From NCBI GenBank assembly GCA_030765055.1, contig JAUKNK010000147.1, forward strand, positions 3,440,001-3,504,000: a stretch of 64,000 nucleotides of DNA. Reading direction: 5' to 3'. This document shows, in pieces, positions 31,723-41,066 of the stretch; position 1 is the first letter of the stretch; each line of letters opens with the position of its first letter. This DNA comes from Mantis religiosa (taxonomy: Eukaryota; Arthropoda; Insecta; Mantodea; Mantidae). The position numbers and the translations under genes were made by a program. Below the pieces are notes generated by a model. That model was not told the DNA's origin, did no database searches, and saw only the letters and a list, made by a program, of their open reading frames with translations.

Positions 31723-34294
31723 TGTGGAAACGTAGAGTCAGACTGAAAAATTCAATGCCATAGCCGGGATTTGAACCACGGATCTTCTGGTTTCCGTCCA
31801 GCCGCACTACCATTGTGCTACTATGGCCAACGTGCCGACATGACATTAAATTCTCCAACTGACTCGTATTTTCCCGGTAAACCACTTAGGAGTTCTCATA
31901 AACACATGAGACAACTACCTTAATGGCGACCTACTATGCTGTAAGTACTTCAAGGCCCGGGCTTCATATAGTAAATCACTATTAGGTTAATTAATGGAAA
32001 TTAAGTATTCTTTCACACTGGCCGTGTGTAGGCTAAACTGTGGAAACGTAGAGTTAGACTGAAAAATTCAATGCCATAGCCGGGATTTGAACCACGGATC
32101 TTCTGGTTTCCGTCCAGCCGCACTACCATTGTGCTACTATGGCCAACGTGCCGACATGACATTAAATTCTCCAACTGACTCGTATTTTCCCGGTAAACCA
32201 CTTAGGAGTTCTCATAAACACATGAGCCAGCTACCTTAATGGCGACCTACTATGCTGTAAGTACTTCAAGGCCCGGGCTTCATATAGTAAATCACTATTA
32301 GGTTAATTAATGGAAATTAAGTATTCTTTCACACTGGCCGTGTGTAGGCTAAATTGTGGAAACGTAGAGTCAGACTGAAAAATTCAATGCCATAGCCGGG
32401 ATTTGAACCACGGATCTTCTGGTTTCCGTCCAGCCGCACTACCATTGTGCTACTATGGCCAACGTGCCGACATAACATTAAATTCTCCAACTGACTCGTA
32501 TTTTCCCGGTAAACCATTTAGGAGTTCTCATTAACACATGAGACAACTACCTTAATGGCGACCTACTATGCTGTAAGTACTTCAAGGCCCGGGCTTCATA
32601 TAGTAAATCACTATTAGGTTAATTAATGGAAATTAAGTATTCTTTCACACTGGCCGTGTGAAGGCTAAATTGTGGAAACGTAGAGTCAGACTGAAAAATT
32701 CAATGCCATAGCCGGGATTTGAACCACGGATCTTCTGGTTTCCGTCCAGCCGCACTACCATTGTGCTACTATGGCCAACGTGCCGACATAACATTAAATT
32801 CTCCAACTGACTCGTATTTTCCCGGTAAACCATTTAGGAGTTCTCATTAACACATGAGACAACTACCTTAATGGCGACCTACTATGCTGTAAGTACTTCA
32901 AGGCCCGGGCTTCATATAGTAAATCACTATTAGGTTAATTAATGGAAATTAAGTATTCTTTCACACTGGCCGTGTGAAGGCTAAATTGTGGAAACGTAGA
33001 GTCAGACTGAAAAATTCAATGCCATAGCTGGGATTTGAACCACGGATCTTCTGGTTTCCGTCCAGCCGCACTACCATTGTGCTACTATGGCCAACGTGCC
33101 GACATGACATTAAATTCTCCAACTGACTCGTATTTTCCCGGTAAACCACTTAGGAGTTCTCATAAACACATGAGACAACTACCTTAATGGCGACCTACTA
33201 TGCTGTAAGTACTTCAAGGCCCGGGCTTCATATAGTAAATCACTATTAGATTAATTAATGGAAATTAAGCATTCTTTCACACTGGCCGTGTGTAGGCTAA
33301 ATTGTGGAAACGTAGAGTCAGACTGAAAAATTCAATGCCATAGCCGGGATTTGAACCACGGATCTTCTGGTTTCCGTCCAGCCGCACTACCATTGTGCTA
33401 CTATGGCCAACGTGCCGACATGACATTAAATTCTCCAACTGACTCGTATTTTCCCGGTAAACCACTTAGGAGTTCTCATAAACACATGAGACAACTACCT
33501 TAATGGCGACCTACTATGCTGTAAGTACTTCAAGGCCCGGGCTTCATATAGTAAATCACTATTAGGTTAATTAATGGAAATTAAGTATTCTTTCACACTG
33601 GCCGTGTGTAGGCTAAATTGTGGAAACGTAGAGTCAGACTGAAAAATTCAATGCCATAGCCGGTATTTGAACCACGGATCTTCTGGTTTCCGTCCAGCCG
33701 CACTACCATTGTGCTACTATGGCCAACGTGCCGACATGACATTAAATTCTCCAACTGACTCGTATTTTCCCGGTAAACCACTTAGGAGTTCTCATAAACA
33801 CATGAGACAACTACCTTAATGGCGACCTACTATGCTGTAAGTACTTCAAGGCCCGGGCTTCATATAGTAAATCACTATTAGGTATTCTTTCACACTGGCC
33901 GTGTGTAGGCTAAATTGTGGAACGTAGAGTCAGACTGAAAAATTCAATGCCATAGCCGGCATTTGAACCACGGATCTTCTGGTTTCCGTCCAGCCGCACT
34001 ACCATTGTGCTACTATGGCCCACGTGCCGACATGACATTAAATTCTCCAACTGACTCGTATTTTCCCGGTAAACCACTTTTAAGTTCTCATAAACACATG
34101 AGACAACTACCTTAATGGCGACCTACTATGCTGTAAGTACTTCAAGGCCCGGGCTTCATATAGTAAATCACTATTAGGTTAGTTAATGGAAATTAAGTAT
34201 TCTTTCACACTGGCCGTGTGTAGGCTAAATTGTGGAAACGTAGAGTCAGACTGAAAAATTCAATGCCATAGCCGGGATTTGAACCACGGATCTT
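31722..34294 (-). repeat. 316-bp tandem array of tRNA-headed SINE units, left arm (8 + partial)
   Basis: Period exactly 316 bp (e.g. identical points at 31885, 32201, 32517, 32833, 33149, 33465, 33781); one unit is short by ~16 bp near 33884. Each unit is a full copy of the dispersed SINE body plus a tRNA-like head. Units differ by only a few bases, far less than the dispersed copies do, so the array has been homogenised. It ends abruptly at 34294 inside a head. Confidence 0.95.
31757..31827 (-). repeat. tRNA-like cloverleaf (representative head of the 316-bp unit)
   Basis: On the minus strand the 71 bp have a perfect 7-bp acceptor stem (GCCATAG/CTATGGC), a 4-bp D stem (GCAC/GTGC), an anticodon stem CTGG/CCAG with loop ACGGAAA, and the T-loop TTCAAAT. 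The T stem has two mismatches and position 33 is C, so a working tRNA is unlikely. A-box and B-box are present. Equivalent heads recur every 316 bp on both arms. Confidence 0.7.
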
Positions 34295-34427
34295 ATGAAG
34301 CCCGGGGCTTGAAGTACTTACAGCATAGTAGGTCGCCATTAAGGTAGTTGTCTCATGTGTTTATGAGAACTCCTAAGTGGTTTACCGGGAAAATACGAGT
34401 CAGTTGGAGAATTTAATGTCATGTCAG
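34295..34427 (+). repeat. plus-oriented partial SINE unit: start of the right arm
   Basis: Begins ATGAAGCCCGGGGCTTGAAG immediately after the minus-oriented GAACCACGGATCTT, and continues with the same body as the right array up to TAATGTCATGTCAG, where the LTR block interrupts it. It resumes at 41067 with TCAGCACGTTGGCC. Confidence 0.9.
34424..34427. repeat. target-site duplication TCAG (left)
   Basis: Matches TCAG at 41067-41070. The filled site lies in a SINE unit reading ATGTC(A/G)GCACG elsewhere. Confidence 0.75.
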
Positions 34428-35165
34428 TGAAGCAGAAATTACTTATCGGTGTACACAAGTTCCACGTTGGAACGCCAATTTGATGCAAATATAATGATGG
34501 CGATCACGGAAGTCGGCGAGCATTGAGGTTTCTCTCAGGGTATGCGTGGATGTGTGTGAGAAGGAAATTTACAACACTGGAATGCCCGTTTCCAAATTAT
34601 TTATTCACTGCTGCTTATTTCAAACCTCGAAATGGAAGCTGCCGACCGAGGGTTACCAATCACCGTTTATAGTGACTGAATGCTAATTATATTTCTTGAT
34701 AAATTCTGATGACCTGACAAATATTCAAGACCGAACAAGTTGACCGCTCTAAAAAGGCTTCACGTCTCACTCTACCCTTTATATCGGCTACACGCCGGAT
34801 AATGGTTTCATAGCCGTGACCCGGCTCCATCGGCGACAAGCCGAAGAGTGCTCTCTGACCACCTCTGCGCGCGTGTGTATCTTTATATAACTTTCACTCT
34901 CCAAACTCCTTTTCCAAACCAAACAAAGTCCTTTTGTGGCTGTTTTGGTCGCTATTGTAAACGATTCGAAGAATACCCTATTCATGTATGTCAAGTGACA
35001 ATTCCTTTAGAAACCTTCTAAGGTCACTGTTCCTTTCATTCATGGCATTGTTATAAACAGTTTCCCCAACTAGACTGGCCTTGGGGCTTGGTCTCACAAA
35101 GAACCAACATTCCTTTTACGTCTATCATTATTCTTTGCTTCTGGCAACCAATAATTTCGGTTTCA
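34428..35165 (-). repeat. LTR 1 (sense 3' LTR), 72 bp longer than the others
   Basis: Agrees with LTR 2 and 3 except near the sense 3' end (34440-34530). There it has extra sequence including CCACGTTGGAACGCCAATTT, a variant of the PBS region, followed by TGATGCAAATATAATGATGG. Confidence 0.8.
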
Positions 35166-35176
35166 AATGCCCCCAT
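35166..35176 (-). promoter_or_regulatory. polypurine tract candidate
   Basis: Sense ATGGGGGCATT directly upstream of LTR 1. The same motif lies at 38117-38127 before LTR 2. Confidence 0.55.
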
Positions 35177-35895
35177 AGATATTATTTTATTATCCCATAA
35201 TGAAATAATATATATGTCTTGCCCGAATATAACGCAAAATATTAAACCTTTGTCAGCAACTTCCAATTCATTTTACAATTTGTTTTCACAACATTAATTT
35301 TTTTTCTTACATGACATTTGCTAAAAATTATTCACCGAGTTACATAACAATAGTTCATTTAAAATTTACCAACATTCTGTTCTGCAATTTTCAACTTTTA
35401 AATATTACTCGGAAAAGATTTCAATTTACCTCATCTCTCTCTTTCTCCATCTGATCTACTTAAAATTAATTCATATTGTGGTTACACTTGAAACAATTAC
35501 TAAATATACACTCCCACGTTTAAATCAATGGTACATTCATAAGATTATATTTGTATACAACATTTCTGAGTTCTTCTTCTTGATTCTATATCAACATTAT
35601 TTTCAAAAGTCTTTCATTGTTCTGATATTTTTTTAACTGGTTAATTTTTTTTTATACATTTCCGAATACTTCTTTATGATTCTATATAAATATTATTTTC
35701 AAAAGTCTTTAAGTGTTCTAATTTTCATTACTATATTTTTCTTTTCACTTGTTTAGTTTTAAGTTTCACTGCACTGTCACAACACTGTTTATACTTAACC
35801 TATACATTTTACACTACACTATTTATACTTAGCCTATACATTTTACAAGTTTGTTTCTTCTCCTTTTACGATTTGTTATGGCAATTTTAAACACT

Positions 35896-36915
35896 TTAGC
35901 CTAAGTTCCTACCATTTACAACAAAATTCATCATCCCACAACGTACTTCGAAATACAAGAGAATTTTGCGGACTTTTCCATGTATAAAGGACTTATTTAT
36001 TCTACATCCCCATGATTTTTCCACATTTAGCTTAGATATTGGACATCGATCTTTTTTCCTATCCTTCTTAGGCATATTCTGATGGAACTGTGCCCCTTGC
36101 CCGAAATATTTTAATATTTCTGTTTCGTTTATCCCTGGATTTTGCATGTTGTTCAATGTTTCATTTGTCACCGTGATCTCTATTGTTACCTCAGTAATTT
36201 CATTTGTCGTTTTCTCCAAATTCCTCGTCAGTTTTCTATTTTCCCACTCTGATATTTCTAGTCTACTCCTAGTTTCTTCTAACTCTTTTCTAGCTAGTTG
36301 TCTTTCTTTATCTACTTTCTGTACGATTTCCTCCCTCAGTTTTCTGTTTTCGCTATCTGTCCTTTCATTAACTAGATTCAAAATTTCAGTTTCCTTTGTC
36401 ACCGTGATCTCCATTTCTAACTCGTTCATTTCATTTGTGATTCTCTCCAAATTCCTCGTCTGTATTCTATTTTCCCTCTGTGATACTTCTAGTCTACTCC
36501 TAGTTTCTCCTAACTCTTCTCTAGCCATTCCTATTTCTTCGTCTAATTTCTGTACTATTTCCTCCCCAAGTTTTCTGTTTTCACTATCTGACTTTTCATT
36601 AACTACATTCAAAACTTCATTTTCAGCATTCTGCGTCTCCTCACTAACATCTTTTCCTACATTGTCTGTTACATGATCAGCTTCTTGTCTTACGTTCTCT
36701 ACTTCCTGACTAACTTTCTCGAAATTTTCTAACGACTGTTGTTGATTGTCTAACTTCTTTCCTAGTTCTATTTGTCCTACCTCTAACTTCTGAACACTAT
36801 TTTCTAACTTTTCTTCTATCTTTTTTAAACTTTGATTGTTATCCTTCATCTCTTTCCTTAAACTTTCATTGTCCTTACTTAAACTTTCGAACATTTTTCT
36901 CATTTCCTCTAACAT
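35896..36915 (-). CDS. 339-residue coiled-coil protein of the LTR element, copy 1
   Basis: The start ATG at 36915 is followed by LEEMRKMFESLSKDNESLRK. Residues ~1-260 are heptad-rich coiled coil. Two ~77-residue tandem repeats (about 99-176 and 178-255) share the frame NE[KR][ST]DSENRKL-EEIVQK and E-TRSRLE-S--EN. A short Gly/Gln/Lys-rich linker (GQGAQFHQNMPKKDRKKDRC) and a basic hydrophobic tail end the protein. No zinc knuckle, protease or RT. Placement between the PBS/leader and the PPT makes a gag-like structural role plausible, but the sequence alone does not prove it. Copy 2 differs at about ten residues. Confidence 0.6.
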   Translation of the reverse strand: MLEEMRKMFESLSKDNESLRKEMKDNNQSLKKIEEKLENSVQKLEVGQIELGKKLDNQQQSLENFEKVSQEVENVRQEADHVTDNVGKDVSEETQNAENEVLNVVNEKSDSENRKLGEEIVQKLDEEIGMAREELGETRSRLEVSQRENRIQTRNLERITNEMNELEMEITVTKETEILNLVNERTDSENRKLREEIVQKVDKERQLARKELEETRSRLEISEWENRKLTRNLEKTTNEITEVTIEITVTNETLNNMQNPGINETEILKYFGQGAQFHQNMPKKDRKKDRCPISKLNVEKSWGCRINKSFIHGKVRKILLYFEVRCGMMNFVVNGRNLG

Positions 36916-37431
36916 GATTCCATCCCTTTCTACATTATTTAGGGCCGTTCTACTACACTCTGGTACTACGACTTTCTGCCTACTGCTACTTTAACCTCTT
37001 GAATTTCCATCTTTTCTACAATTTTTGTTTTGTTTTTTACTTAAATTCTTGTTTTTCACCTCTCAAATAAATTCACCATAGTCTAGAACATAATTTTACA
37101 CTCAGTACCTTTGATTGTTTTTTACTGGCTCCTGATGATGTCACTGATGACGATGCCGGCCTCCTTTCTTCTTTACAATCGTACTGTTGACGAATTTCTT
37201 GATGGGTCGACCGTCCTCCTGTCGAACCACCTTCACCTGTTGAACCTCGCTGTCGGGTTGAAACTCCTTCTAGGTTGAACCTCCTTCTAGGTTGAATCTG
37301 CTTCTCGTTGAACTTCGTCGTCGGGTTGAAATTCCTTCTCGTATCGGGCTGAAACTCCTCCTCGTATCCGGCTCCACTTGTTGTCGAACGTCCTTCTCCT
37401 ATCGTGCTGAACCTCCTCCTCGTAACGAGCT
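36916..37431 (-). other. leader of the LTR element with degenerate ~20-bp repeats
   Basis: Between the PBS and the coiled-coil ORF. Contains repeated GTTGAA-[AC]-CTCCTTCTAG-like phrases on the plus strand. A 120-133 codon open stretch runs through it from inside the LTR (37073-37435 here, 40024-40425 in copy 2). It is Arg/Gly/Ser/Thr-rich and probably not coding, as it overlaps the PBS. Confidence 0.45.
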
Positions 37432-37447
37432 CCACGTTGGCGCGCCA
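37432..37447 (-). promoter_or_regulatory. primer-binding site candidate
   Basis: Sense TGGCGCGCCAACGTGG, three bases after the LTR 2 end. TGGCGC-x-CAACG is the usual form in insect Ty3/gypsy elements. Second copy at 40383-40398. Confidence 0.6.
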
Positions 37448-37450
37448 ATT

Positions 37451-38116
37451 TGAAGCAGATATTATAGTGAGCAGTGAGGTTTCTCTCAGGGTATGCGTGG
37501 ATGTGTGTGAGAAGGAAATTTACAACACTGGAATGCCCGTTTCCAAATTATTTATTCACTGCTGCTTATTTCAAACCTCGAAATGGAAGCTGCCGACCGA
37601 GGGTTACCAATCACCGTTTATAGTGACTGAATGCTAATTATATTTCTTGATAAATTCTGATGACCTGACAAATATTCAAGACCGAACAAGTTGACCGCTC
37701 TAAAAAGGCTTCACGTCTCACTCTACCCTTTATATCGGCTACACGCCGGATAATGGTTTCATAGCCGTGACCCGGCTCCATCGGCGACAAGCCGAAGAGT
37801 GCTCTCTGACCACCTCTGCGCGCGTGTGTATCTTTATATAACTTTCACTCTCCAAACTCCTTCTCCAAACCAAACAAAGTCCTTTTGAGGCTGTTTTGGT
37901 CGCTATTGTAAACGATTCGAAGAATACCCTATTCATGTATGTCAAGTGACAATTCCTTTAGAAACCTTCTAAGGTCACTGTTCCTTTCATTCATGGCATT
38001 GTTATAAACAGTTTCCCCAACTAGACTGGCCTTGGGGCTTGGTCTCACAAAGAACCAACATTCCTTTTACGTCTATCATTATTCTTTGCTTCTGGCAACC
38101 AATAATTTCGGTTTCA
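37451..38116 (-). repeat. LTR 2 (middle)
   Basis: 666 bp, nearly identical to LTR 3. It serves as 3' LTR of the right unit and 5' LTR of the left unit, the structure expected from unequal recombination between LTRs. Confidence 0.85.
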
Positions 38117-38846
38117 AATGCCCCCATAGATATTATTTTATTATCCCATAATGAAATAATATATATGTCTTGCCCGAATATAACGCAAAATATTAAACCT
38201 TTGTCAGCAACTTCCAATTCATTTTACAATTTGTTTTCACAACACTAAATTTTTTTTCTTACATGACATTTGCTAAAAATTATTCACCGAGTTACATAAC
38301 AATAGTTCATTTAAAATTTACCAACATTCTGTTCTGCAATTTTCAACTTTTAAATATTACTCGGAAAAGATTTCAATTTACCTCATCTCTCTCTTTCTCC
38401 ATCTGATCTACTTAAAATTAATTCATATTGTGGTTACACTTGAAACAATTACTAAATATACACTCCCACGTTTAAATCAATGGTACATTCATAAGATTAT
38501 ATTTGTATACAACATTTCTGAGTTCTTCTTCTTGATTCTATATCAACATTATTTTCAAAAGTCTTTCATTGTTCTGATATTTTTTTAACTGGTTAATTTT
38601 TTTTATACATTTCCGAATACTTCTTTATGATTCTATATAAATATTATTTTCAAAAGTCTTTAAGTGTTCTAATTTTCATTACTATATTTTTCTTTTCACT
38701 TGTTTAGTTGTAAGTTTCACTGCACTGTCACAACACTGTTTATACTTAACCTATACATTTTACACTACACTATTTATACTTAGCCTATACATTTTACAAG
38801 TTTGTTTCTTCTCCTTTTACGATTTGTTATGGCAATTTTAAACACT

Positions 38847-39866
38847 TTAGCCTAAGTTCCTACCATTTACAAGAAAATTCATCATCCCACAACGTACTTC
38901 GAAATACAAGAGAATTTTGCGGACTTTTCCATGTATAAAGGACTTATTTATTCTACATCCCCATGATGTTTCCACATTTAGCTTAGATATTGGACATCGA
39001 TCTTTTTTCCTATCTTTCTTAGGCATATTCTGATGGAACTGTGCCCCTTGCCCGAAATATTTTAATATTTCTGTTTCGTTTATCCCTGGATTTTGCATGT
39101 TGTTCAATGTTTCATTTGTCACCGTGATCTCTATTGTTACCTCAGTAATTTCATTTGTCGTTTTCTCCAAATTCCTCGTCAGTTTTCTATTTTCCCACTC
39201 TGATATTTCTAGTCTACTCCTAGTTTCTTCTAACTCTTTTCTAGCTATTTGTCTTTCTTTATCTACTTTCTGTAGGATTTCCTCCCTCAGTTTTCTGTTT
39301 TCGCTATCTGTCCTTTCATTAACTAGATTCAAAATTTCAGTTTCCTTTGTCACCGTGATCTCCATTGCTAACTCGTTCATTTCATTTGTGATTCTCTCCA
39401 AATTCCTCGTCTGTATTCTATTTTCCCTCTGTGATACTTCTAGTCTACTCCTAGTTTCTCCTAACTCTTCTCTAGCCATTCCTATTTCTTCGTCTAATTT
39501 CTGTACTATTTCCTCCCCAAGTTTTCTGTTTTCACTATCTGACTTTTCATTAACTACATTCAAAACTTCATTTTCAGCATTCTGCGTCTCCTCACTAACA
39601 TCTTTTCCTACATTGTCTGTTACATGATCAGCTTCTTGCCTTACGTTCTCTACTTCCTGACTAACTTTCCCGAAATATTCTAACGACTGTTGTTGATTGT
39701 CTAACTTCTTTCCTAGTTCTATTTGTCCTACCTCTAACTTCTGAACACTATTTTCTAACTTTTCTTCTATCTTTTTTAAACTTTGATTGTTATCCTTCAT
39801 CTCTTTCCTTAAACTTTCATTGTCCATACTTAAACTTTCGAACATTTTTCTCATTTCCTCTAACAT
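38847..39866 (-). CDS. 339-residue coiled-coil protein of the LTR element, copy 2
   Basis: Same length and domain order as copy 1: coiled coil with two ~77-residue repeats, basic linker, hydrophobic tail. Differences are scattered substitutions (e.g. SLSMDNES for SLSKDNES, ILQKVDKERQIARK for IVQKVDKERQLARK) without frame damage. Both copies staying open suggests recent duplication rather than selection. Confidence 0.6.
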   Translation of the reverse strand: MLEEMRKMFESLSMDNESLRKEMKDNNQSLKKIEEKLENSVQKLEVGQIELGKKLDNQQQSLEYFGKVSQEVENVRQEADHVTDNVGKDVSEETQNAENEVLNVVNEKSDSENRKLGEEIVQKLDEEIGMAREELGETRSRLEVSQRENRIQTRNLERITNEMNELAMEITVTKETEILNLVNERTDSENRKLREEILQKVDKERQIARKELEETRSRLEISEWENRKLTRNLEKTTNEITEVTIEITVTNETLNNMQNPGINETEILKYFGQGAQFHQNMPKKDRKKDRCPISKLNVETSWGCRINKSFIHGKVRKILLYFEVRCGMMNFLVNGRNLG

Positions 39867-40382
39867 GATTCCTTCCCTTTCTACATTATTTAGGGCCGTT
39901 CTACTACACTCTGGTACTACGACTTTCTGCCTACTGCTAATTTAAACCTCTTGAATTTCCATCTTTTCTACAATTTTTTTTTGTTTTTTACTTAAATTCT
40001 TGTTTTTCACCCCTCAAATAAATTCACCATAGTCTAGAACATATTTTTACACTCAGTACCTTTGATTGTTTTTTACTGGCTCCTGATGATGTCACTGATG
40101 ACGATGCCGGCCTCCTTTCTTCTTTACAATCGTACTGTTGACGAATTTCTTGATGGGTCGACCGTCCTCCTGTCGAACCACCTTCACCTGTTGAACCTCG
40201 CTGTCGGGTTGAAACTCCTTCTAGGTTGAACCTCCTTCTAGGTTGAATCTGCTTCTCGTTGAACTTCGTCGTCGGGTTGAAATTCCTTCTCGTATCGGGC
40301 TGAACCTCCTCCTCGTATCCGGCTCCACTTGTTGTCGAACGTCCTTCTCCTATCGTGCTGAACCTCCTCCTCGTAACGAGCT

Positions 40383-40398
40383 CCACGTTGGCGCGCCA
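40383..40398 (-). promoter_or_regulatory. primer-binding site candidate, unit 2
   Basis: Sense TGGCGCGCCAACGTGG next to the sense 3' end of LTR 3. Confidence 0.6.
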
Positions 40399-40401
40399 AT
40401 T

Positions 40402-41066
40402 TGAAGCAGATATTATAGTGAGCAATGAGGTTTCTCTCAGGGTATCCGTGGATGTGTGTGAGAAGGAAATTTACAACACTGGAATGCCCGTTTCCAAATT
40501 ATTTATTCACTGCTGCTTATTTCAAACCTCGAAATGGAAGCTGCCGACCGAGGGTTACCAATCACGGTTTATAGTGACTGAATGCTAATTATATTTCTTG
40601 ATAAATTCTGATGACCTGACAAATATTCAAGACCGAACAAGTTGACCGCTTTAAAAGGCTTCACGTCTCACTCTACCCTTTATATCGGCTACACGCCGGA
40701 TAATGGTATCATAGCCGTGACCCGGCTCCATCGGCGACAAGCCGAAGAGTGCTCTCTGACCACCTCTGCGCGCGTGTGTATCTTTATATAACTTTCACTC
40801 TCCAAACTCCTTTTCCAAACCAAACAAAGTCCTTTTGTGGCTGTTTTGGTCGCTATTGTAAACGATTCGAAGAATACCCTATTCATGTATGTCAAGTGAC
40901 AATTCCTTTAGAAACCTTCTAAGGTCACTGTTCCTTTCATTCATGGCATTGTTATAAACAGTTTCCCCAACTAGACTGACCTTGGGGCTTGGTCTCACAA
41001 AGAACCAACATTCCTTTTACGTCTATCATTATTCTTTGCTTCTGGCAACCAATAATTTCGGTTTCA
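40402..41066 (-). repeat. LTR 3 (sense 5' LTR)
   Basis: 665 bp. Ends at GGTTTCA, followed by TSD TCAG (41067-41070) and the interrupted SINE unit. Confidence 0.85.

Larger units (their letters stand above)
7452..34294. repeat. left arm of a giant inverted repeat
   Basis: Every feature from the mariner at 7515 to the 316-bp array recurs, reverse-complemented and in mirror order, between 64000 and 41071. The coordinate sum of matched points starts near 71440 and steps up at four places, each explained by an arm-specific indel: +250 at the 10-kb SINE, +900 in the 18-kb mariner, small shifts, and about +1650 in the 132-bp array. The outer boundary lies at or before 7452 on this side; the partner boundary is beyond the window. 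Confidence 0.95.
34428..41066 (-). mobile_element. LTR retrotransposon in tandem form LTR-int-LTR-int-LTR
   Basis: Sense is minus. LTRs: 34428-35165 (738 bp), 37451-38116 (666 bp), 40402-41066 (665 bp). Each starts TGAAACC and ends CTGCTTCA in sense. Two 2285-bp internal parts lie at 35166-37450 and 38117-40401. The 4-bp duplication TCAG flanks the whole block. A PBS-like motif and a purine tract stand in the right places. LTR and internal copies are almost identical, so the element is younger than the arms. The 4-bp TSD suits Ty3/gypsy elements. No protease, RT or integrase is seen: non-autonomous. Confidence 0.85.

Noticed and set aside
31757..31827. Functional tRNA gene call for the 71-bp head.
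   Set aside because: T-stem mismatches, C at position 33, and the presence of the same head in every SINE copy indicate a tRNA-derived promoter, not a gene.
31676..33781. Series of 62-69 codon open frames beginning MVYREN, repeated every 316 bp (and again on the right arm).
   Set aside because: They run through the tRNA-like head and SINE body and repeat only because the unit repeats. Members differ at their ends and there is no sign of coding selection.
31722..34294. Regular repeat-spacer look of the 316-bp array, as in a CRISPR array.
   Set aside because: The whole 316-bp unit is repeated with no unique spacers; eukaryotic context; it is a satellite of SINE units.
36146..36676. 176-codon plus-strand open frame, repeated at 39097-39627.
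   Set aside because: Antisense of the coiled-coil ORF. Its Ser/Phe/Leu-rich composition is the complement of Glu/Asn/Lys codons.
37073..37435. Arg/Gly-rich open frame in the LTR element leader as a second protein.
   Set aside because: Starts within the LTR/PBS region and its composition follows degenerate ~20-bp leader repeats; start position differs between the two units.
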